Origin: Clostridia bacterium
Lineage (GTDB): Bacteria; Bacillota; Clostridia; Oscillospirales; CAG-272
Reading direction: 5' to 3'
Assembly: GCA_017629925.1 (NCBI GenBank)
Contig: JAGBWH010000159.1
Span: 1 to 10,574 of the forward strand
Length of the DNA: 10,574 bases
Shown here: in pieces, positions 6,377-10,574 of the stretch
How the letters are laid out: every line of letters starts with the position of its first letter
How positions within the stretch are numbered: position 1 is the stretch's first letter
Program-made: the position numbers and the translations under genes
Notes under the pieces: generated by a model
What the model was told of the DNA's origin: nothing
Seen by the model: only the letters and a program-made list of their open reading frames with translations
Database searches by the model: none

Positions 6377-8126
6377 TAGGCCCATTGATGTAGCTTGCCA
6401 TCATTTGAGCGATCAGCTCGTGTGCGCGAGGATCGAAGGGAGAATAAATGCCGGCTTTTTCAAGTTCTTCGCAGAAGTTGGGGGTTTGTGCATAAGCCAT
6501 TGCATTGTATTGTGCAAGAGCAGCATCCCAGTCATTTTGCGCGGTAGCAAAAATTTCCAGAGCGGGAATAGCAGACATAGCATAGCTGACGTAGTAGCCG
6601 GGGTTATCTACAACAACATAGCTCCAGTAATCTTTGTTAAACAAACCGCTGTCAACGTTGGATTGACCAACCAAGTCAACGAGGATTTCTTCATACTTAG
6701 CAGCGAGTTGAGCCGCATTGATGGTATCGAGGTGAGTGTAAACATAGGTTTCGAATTCGTTTACAGCCATTGCACTACCCAAAATGAACAGGTTGTTGAC
6801 CATGTTGTATTGCACAAGGAGATTGACAATTTCGGGTTTGTATTTATCTTTCAGGTAAGAGAGGAGCAGCATTTCAGCGCCTTGAGATTGGATTTCAGCA
6901 ATATCGTAGTTATTGCCACCTTCAGGGCTGTTGATTTGTGCCATATAGTGACCGAATTCGTGAGTGAAGGTGAAAATGTCTTGGTAGCCGGGACCAAAGT
7001 ACATAATGGGTTTTTCTTGTTCGTAGAGATACCAAGTGAAAGCACCTGCATCTGCTGTGCTGGCGGAAATGATAAAGTAGTTACCATTTTCCCACATATC
7101 GTCATAGAGTTCTTTGGCATTGCCACCGAGCTCCTCAACAAAGGATTCAACGATGGGTTTCGCTTTTCTGTCAAAGAAACGCCAAGTGGATGCAAGGTTA
7201 AGGAATGTGCCGTAATCCAGAGGGGAGGAGGAGTTTTGCAGGGCTTTTTGGTTTGCTTGGAATGTGGAATACATCATACCTGCATGAGGAAGCACGTGTT
7301 CTTTGAGCAGTGCTGCCATTTCGCTGGCTTGCTCATAGCTGTAATCACGAGAATATACAGAAGCATACGCGTATTCCATGTAGTTTTCATAACCGAGCAG
7401 AACAGCGATTTCGTTTTTGACTTTTGCAAAGTCAATATAGAGTTTAGCGATAGCCAATCTGCCAGACTCGGTAGAGGGATCGAGCTTGGCGTAGGCGACT
7501 TGGAGTTCGTTTGCTTGGGCTTGGAGGGCAACGAATTCATCGGTGTAGAGGTCCGCTTCATCGAGTACGGATTGGATCTCTTCTTCGGTCCAACCTTCAT
7601 AGAAAACATCACGGAAAGAAGAATCATAAATGGTGCGATACATCACCATCAGTTCTTTGATCATTTCGGTGCGCAAATCGGATATGTAGAGGAAGTTATC
7701 GTTGGCTTCTTGGCTGGTAGGCAGAATGCGGTTTTCAAGATAAGCCATTTGATAGTGGGAGGTGAGGGTAGAGAATTGAGCGTCGAGGGTTTCGTAAAGA
7801 GAGATGAACGCGTCTACATCTTCGCCGTTTGCCAGCATTTCGTTTGCCTCTGCAATGTTAGCGCGGATAGCAGCTTCATCTTCAGCGGTATAGTTGTATA
7901 CAAGTGTCTTATCACCGATGTTGTACATGGTTTGGCTGAGATTTCCATAAGGATCTCTGGGGCCGGAGGGGGGCTCTTCTATGCTGGAAGAAGAACTACT
8001 GGAGGATGTGCTGGAGGAAGTAGAGGTGGTGGAACCGGAAAACTCTACTGTACAAGATGCCAGGCATTGCACCATGAGCACAAGCAGAACAAGCAGAGCT
8101 ACCAGACGTGTTTTGCGTAGTAACAT
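6366..8126 (-). CDS. M3-family oligoendopeptidase, secreted lipoprotein
   Basis: This 586-residue zinc metallopeptidase carries a lipoprotein signal: basic start, hydrophobic core and lipobox LASC with Cys25. A Ser/Thr stalk follows (about 30-48, with eight Ser in a row at 41-48) and then an acidic/Pro segment. The remainder is a PepF-like M3 domain. The zinc site is HEFGH (389-393); E411 in DIAEIQSQ is the probable third ligand. NPGYYVSYAMS near the C terminus matches the Tyr-rich substrate-binding segment. Such enzymes cut short peptides; here that would happen on the outer face of the membrane, for instance for nutrition or signal-peptide turnover. An ATG two codons earlier (8132) is only 3 bases from the ribosome binding site, so ATG 8126 is preferred. 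From 8117 down to 6405 the gene uses no TTA, CTA or TCA codon despite many Leu and Ser, suggesting strong codon selection. It has its own promoter and terminator. Confidence 0.9.
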   Translation of the reverse strand: MLLRKTRLVALLVLLVLMVQCLASCTVEFSGSTTSTSSSTSSSSSSSSIEEPPSGPRDPYGNLSQTMYNIGDKTLVYNYTAEDEAAIRANIAEANEMLANGEDVDAFISLYETLDAQFSTLTSHYQMAYLENRILPTSQEANDNFLYISDLRTEMIKELMVMYRTIYDSSFRDVFYEGWTEEEIQSVLDEADLYTDEFVALQAQANELQVAYAKLDPSTESGRLAIAKLYIDFAKVKNEIAVLLGYENYMEYAYASVYSRDYSYEQASEMAALLKEHVLPHAGMMYSTFQANQKALQNSSSPLDYGTFLNLASTWRFFDRKAKPIVESFVEELGGNAKELYDDMWENGNYFIISASTADAGAFTWYLYEQEKPIMYFGPGYQDIFTFTHEFGHYMAQINSPEGGNNYDIAEIQSQGAEMLLLSYLKDKYKPEIVNLLVQYNMVNNLFILGSAMAVNEFETYVYTHLDTINAAQLAAKYEEILVDLVGQSNVDSGLFNKDYWSYVVVDNPGYYVSYAMSAIPALEIFATAQNDWDAALAQYNAMAYAQTPNFCEELEKAGIYSPFDPRAHELIAQMMASYINGPIEK

Positions 8127-8135
8127 AATCATGAT

Positions 8136-8142
8136 CTCCTTT
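8136..8142 (-). promoter_or_regulatory. Ribosome binding site deciding the M3 peptidase start
   Basis: AAAGGAG on the minus strand lies 9 bases before ATG 8126 but only 3 bases before ATG 8132. The normal spacing favours the shorter protein beginning MLLRKTR. Confidence 0.75.
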
Positions 8143-8151
8143 TTGCTTTGC

Positions 8152-8170
8152 GGTGTGCAACTTACACACC
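8152..8170 (-). promoter_or_regulatory. Inverted repeat in the leader of the M3 peptidase gene
   Basis: GGTGTG (8152-8157) and CACACC (8165-8170) flank a 7-base centre. The repeat lies between the predicted transcription start (near 8184) and the ribosome binding site. It could be an operator or a small RNA hairpin. No T run follows, so it is not a terminator. Confidence 0.35.
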
Positions 8171-8190
8171 AAAATTTTGATTATAACGCC

Positions 8191-8219
8191 ATTTTAGCAC
8201 ACATTTTTTTATTCGTCAA
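8191..8219 (-). promoter_or_regulatory. Promoter of the M3 peptidase gene
   Basis: On the minus strand, TTGACG (8219-8214) and TAAAAT (8196-8191) are 17 bases apart, with TGC directly before the -10 as an extended -10. The predicted leader is about 55 bases. Confidence 0.7.
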
Positions 8220-8298
8220 CCCTTTTATTCACATATTTTTCATATATCATCAATTATGTATAAAATGAACATAGTATTGCGCTTTTTTCGTTTCTTTA

Positions 8299-8328
8299 TT
8301 GACACCCTTGCAAAATAAATGATATAAT
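8299..8328 (+). promoter_or_regulatory. Promoter of the rlmD-type gene
   Basis: Consensus TTGACA (8299-8304) and TATAAT (8323-8328) are separated by 18 bases. Transcription would start near 8335, leaving a leader of only about 20 bases before ATG 8355. It diverges from the peptidase promoter. Confidence 0.8.
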
Positions 8329-8354
8329 GGAGCCGAAAAGAAAGAGAGACTGCT

Positions 8355-9725
8355 ATGTTAAAGAAAAATACAACACTCACACTCACCATCACAGAAAATA
8401 ATCACCTCGGCTTTGGTGTAGCCCGCCACGAAGGGCAAATTGTCTTTGTCTCCGATGCCCTTGAAGGGGAAACCGTCGCGGCAAAGATACTAAAAGTCAC
8501 CAAAAGCTATGCTGTTGCCAAAACTGAGCAAATCCTTGTCTCCTCGCCCTATCGCCAAAAAGATCCATGCCCTCAAAAAGGCTGTGGCGGATGTGTGCTG
8601 GGGAGTGTCAGCTATGAAAGGGAACTTGAGATTAAGAAAAAAGGCGTTGAGGCGTCTTTTTTGCGCGCTGGCATGAAAGGTGTGGTGGTGGACGATGTGC
8701 GAACCACACAAAAGGTGTACCACTACCGCAACAAAGCCCAATATCCCGTCTCCCAAAATCCTGACGGTACCTGTCGCATCGGCTTTTTCGCCGCGCATAG
8801 CCACCGTGTGGTAGAAGCGCGCCATTGCCTGCTTCAACCTGAGGTATTTGGCGAGATTGTGGATATTGTCGGTGCTTTTATAGATGAATATAAAATCTCC
8901 ATTTACCATGAAGACACAGGCAAAGGGCTTTTGCGCCATATCTATCTGCGACGTGGCGAGGTCACAGGTGAGATCATGCTTGTGTTGGTGGTCTGTGGCA
9001 ACTGCCTCCCCCACCACGATGTGTTGACGAAAAGACTACTCGATGCCGGCATCCCGCTTGTAAGCTTTTCTCTTTGCGAAAACCGAGAAGATACCAACGT
9101 GGTCCTTGGCGACACCTATCATTTACTCTGGGGCAAACCCTACATTCATGACGTCCTTTGCGGCGTGCGTCTCAAACTCTCAGCCCCCGCTTTTTACCAA
9201 GTGAATCACGATGCCACCGAACTGCTCTATGGACTCGCGGCAGACATGGCAGATCTAAAAGAAACCGACACTCTCCTCGACCTTTACTGTGGCGTGGGGA
9301 GCATTGGGCTGTCTATGGCAAGTCGTGTCAAAGAGGTGATTGGGGTGGAAATCGTCCCCTCAGCCGTCGATTGCGCCCGTGAAAACGCCCTTAGCAGCGG
9401 CATTCATAACGCCACCTTTTACTGCACCGACGCCGCCAATATCCCCACCGTCCTCAAAGAAGCAGAAGCCGAGCGAGGCGAAGTAGTCACGCCAAACGTG
9501 GTCATTCTCGATCCTCCCCGCAAAGGCTGCGATGCCCAACTTTTGCACTTTGTCTCTACCCTTTCCCCTGCCAAAATCGTCTATATTTCCTGCAACCCCG
9601 ACACTTTGGCACGCGATGCGGCACTTCTCACTTCTCTTGGCTACCACCTCGGCACAGTTGTTCCTGTTAATCTTTTCCCGCGCACTTCGCATGTCGAGAG
9701 TGTCGTTTGTCTCACACGAAAATGA
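8355..9725 (+). CDS. rlmD: 23S rRNA (uracil-C5)-methyltransferase, RlmD/RlmCD type
   Basis: This 456-residue protein has the full TrmA/RlmD layout. A TRAM RNA-binding domain (about 1-62) is followed by Fe-S cysteines C72, C77, C80 (CPQKGCGGC) and C158 (RHC). Next come the substrate segment FYQVNHDAT, the SAM-binding LDLYCGVGSIGL (about 308-319), DPPRKGC (386-392), the catalytic Cys413 in YISCNPDTLARD, and the closing Glu448 in HVESVV. These enzymes methylate uracil C5 in 23S rRNA (U1939, and in several Gram-positives also U747) using SAM. The Fe-S cluster and TRAM domain separate it from plain TrmA; tRNA U54 methylation in Firmicutes is usually done by TrmFO. C72 to C77 is one residue shorter than the common CPxxxxCGGC form. 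ATG 8355 follows a weak AGAGAG ribosome binding site (8343-8348). Whether U747, U1939 or both are modified cannot be told from the sequence. Confidence 0.9.
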   Translation: MLKKNTTLTLTITENNHLGFGVARHEGQIVFVSDALEGETVAAKILKVTKSYAVAKTEQILVSSPYRQKDPCPQKGCGGCVLGSVSYERELEIKKKGVEASFLRAGMKGVVVDDVRTTQKVYHYRNKAQYPVSQNPDGTCRIGFFAAHSHRVVEARHCLLQPEVFGEIVDIVGAFIDEYKISIYHEDTGKGLLRHIYLRRGEVTGEIMLVLVVCGNCLPHHDVLTKRLLDAGIPLVSFSLCENREDTNVVLGDTYHLLWGKPYIHDVLCGVRLKLSAPAFYQVNHDATELLYGLAADMADLKETDTLLDLYCGVGSIGLSMASRVKEVIGVEIVPSAVDCARENALSSGIHNATFYCTDAANIPTVLKEAEAERGEVVTPNVVILDPPRKGCDAQLLHFVSTLSPAKIVYISCNPDTLARDAALLTSLGYHLGTVVPVNLFPRTSHVESVVCLTRK

Positions 9726-9764
9726 GCCAAAATCGGCTTAAAATGGGCAAAAGCGAGCCTTTTT
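9725..9764 (+). terminator. Possible weak terminator after the rlmD-type gene
   Basis: AGCC (9725-9728) can pair with GGCT (9735-9738), and that GGCT can instead pair with AGCC (9756-9759). The second pairing sits directly before five T (9760-9764). All stems are only 4 to 6 pairs, so termination is uncertain. The rest of the gap to 9909 has small hairpins (9794-9810 and 9818-9834) without plus-strand T runs. Confidence 0.3.
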
Positions 9765-9909
9765 GAGTGGATTTTAGCTATAAATTTAAAAAATCGATGT
9801 TCAAAATCGAAAAATGCCCCAATTTTGCGTTGGGACAAATAATGATTTCGAGCGAAACTCAAAACTCTTATTTACAGCAGTTTAGTATAACATATCGAAA
9901 GGAGATTGT

Positions 9910-10476
9910 ATGAAAAAGAAATACTCTTTAATAGCGATGCTTGTGACATTGATTATGATTTTTTCTCTTGTAGGATGCGATATGCAGTTTGGTAGCAAAT
10001 ATATCACTGACCCCCAAAAATATGGCAAGTGGGAATCTTATTTGTATATTCCGTCTTTTTTACCGAGCGAGATTGATGAATATAAAGTAAACAGCTATTC
10101 ATATACATTGCTTGCCTATTTGGATATATGTTACGAAATTTTCGTTGATATATCGGTAACAGAAGAACAATTATACGAACTTATTAAAAATGCTGAGAAT
10201 CATCCCGATTACCTTTACGAAAAAGATGCTTATTACTCTGATGGGTATAAGGAAATCGTCTTTCAAGATTCCTATGAAATCTATCACCGTGAAGATAATA
10301 TTGAATCTAATGTAGGATGGGCAGACATTGAAAAAGTAATATATAACCCCGAAACGTTAAATATCATCTATGTTTGTTTTCATGCGAATGATACAGGGGT
10401 TTACAATCTTGATGAAGTAGCGTATTTTAACAGGTTTTCTATACTTGAAGAAGACTATGTGAAAAATATAGAATAA
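9910..10476 (+). CDS. Small lipoprotein of unknown function
   Basis: I do not recognise the family. The 188-residue protein begins with a clear lipoprotein signal: KKK, a hydrophobic core (about 7-21) and lipobox LVGC with Cys23. It should therefore be anchored to the outer face of the membrane. The mature part is acidic and rich in Tyr, Asp, Glu and Ile, with no Cys-rich, repeat or catalytic motif that I can identify. AAAGGAG (9898-9904) lies 5 bases before the ATG. A TATAAC (9886-9891) could be a -10, but it has no good -35 and lies very close to the ribosome binding site. The gene is visibly more AT-rich than its neighbours, with ATA, TTA and AAT codons frequent, which would fit recent acquisition or weak expression. 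It stands alone after the rlmD-type gene. Confidence 0.8.
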   Translation: MKKKYSLIAMLVTLIMIFSLVGCDMQFGSKYITDPQKYGKWESYLYIPSFLPSEIDEYKVNSYSYTLLAYLDICYEIFVDISVTEEQLYELIKNAENHPDYLYEKDAYYSDGYKEIVFQDSYEIYHREDNIESNVGWADIEKVIYNPETLNIIYVCFHANDTGVYNLDEVAYFNRFSILEEDYVKNIE

Positions 10477-10480
10477 ACAT

Positions 10481-10550
10481 ACCTTTTGGAGTTTCCACCC
10501 CCATTTTTCGACCTTTTTGAGACCTTTTGGAGTCTTGACCCATGTGGAAA
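10481..10550. repeat. Short direct and inverted repeats after the lipoprotein gene
   Basis: ACCTTTTGGAGT occurs at 10481-10492 and again at 10522-10533; a near copy, ACCTTTTTGAG, lies at 10511-10521. TTTCCAC (10492-10498) is the exact reverse complement of GTGGAAA (10544-10550), so the block is bounded by a 7-base inverted repeat. This may be one unit of a dispersed non-coding repeat or a decayed element end. Nature unknown. Confidence 0.5.
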
Positions 10551-10559
10551 GTTTAGTTT

Positions 10560-10574
10560 GTCTGACGAAGCAGA
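10560..10574 (+). terminator. Start of a possible terminator hairpin cut by the window end
   Basis: TCTG (10561-10564) and CAGA (10571-10574) can pair around ACGAAG. G10560 would add a pair if the next base is C. Whether a T run follows lies outside the window, so this is a guess from half a structure. Confidence 0.25.

Noticed and set aside
7980..8050. Ser-codon stretch in the M3 gene as a microsatellite or contingency repeat
   Set aside because: The Ser codons are mixed rather than one repeated unit, so slippage is unlikely; it encodes a protein stalk.
6405..8120. Long plus-strand open frame of 571 codons opposite the M3 peptidase gene
   Set aside because: It is codon-aligned antisense to a gene with an unmistakable HEFGH peptidase product, and its translation shows no recognisable domain. 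Its openness is explained by codon avoidance in the real gene.
9818..9834. Hairpin CCCAA-N7-TTGGG before the lipoprotein gene as a terminator or riboswitch
   Set aside because: Short stem with no plus-strand T run. The T-rich side is on the minus strand, where no gene would use it. Too small for a riboswitch.

Overview
The window reads as a chromosomal segment of a Gram-positive, Clostridia-type Firmicute, probably a gut-associated lineage. The grounds are lipoprotein signal peptides with a lipobox, strong AAAGGAG ribosome binding sites, TTGACA/TATAAT-type promoters, short tight intergenic gaps, and gene families common in Clostridia (MgtE, the VTC/DUF4956 pair, an M3 oligoendopeptidase lipoprotein, an RlmD/RlmCD-type methyltransferase). 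No tRNA, rRNA, CRISPR array, transposase or phage gene is visible. The species cannot be named from the sequence alone.

Positions 1-666 hold the 3' part of an MgtE magnesium channel gene, cut by the window edge. Positions 667-806 contain a strong extended -10 promoter overlapped by an operator-like palindrome. This drives a compact plus-strand operon (807-4571) of four genes: a long-chain acyl-CoA synthetase-like adenylating enzyme, a HAD phosphatase (1-nt gap), a VTC-type polyphosphate polymerase domain protein (19-nt gap) and a DUF4956 membrane protein (8-nt overlap). A clear intrinsic terminator at 4632-4670 closes it. The VTC/DUF4956 pair resembles a minimal bacterial counterpart of the eukaryotic VTC polyphosphate polymerase/translocator. 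It is the best candidate here for an under-described system, and its linkage to a lipid-activating enzyme and a phosphatase is the most interesting point.

Two minus-strand genes follow: an orphan CrtI/phytoene-desaturase-like FAD oxidoreductase (4682-6220) and an exported M3 metallopeptidase lipoprotein (6366-8126). They are separated by a strong hairpin/U-tract terminator and so are probably separate transcription units. The peptidase gene diverges from an rlmD-type rRNA methyltransferase gene (8355-9725) across a 228-bp region carrying two well-formed divergent promoters.

The right end holds an AT-rich gene for a small lipoprotein of unknown function (9910-10476). After it come short direct and inverted repeats that run to the window edge.
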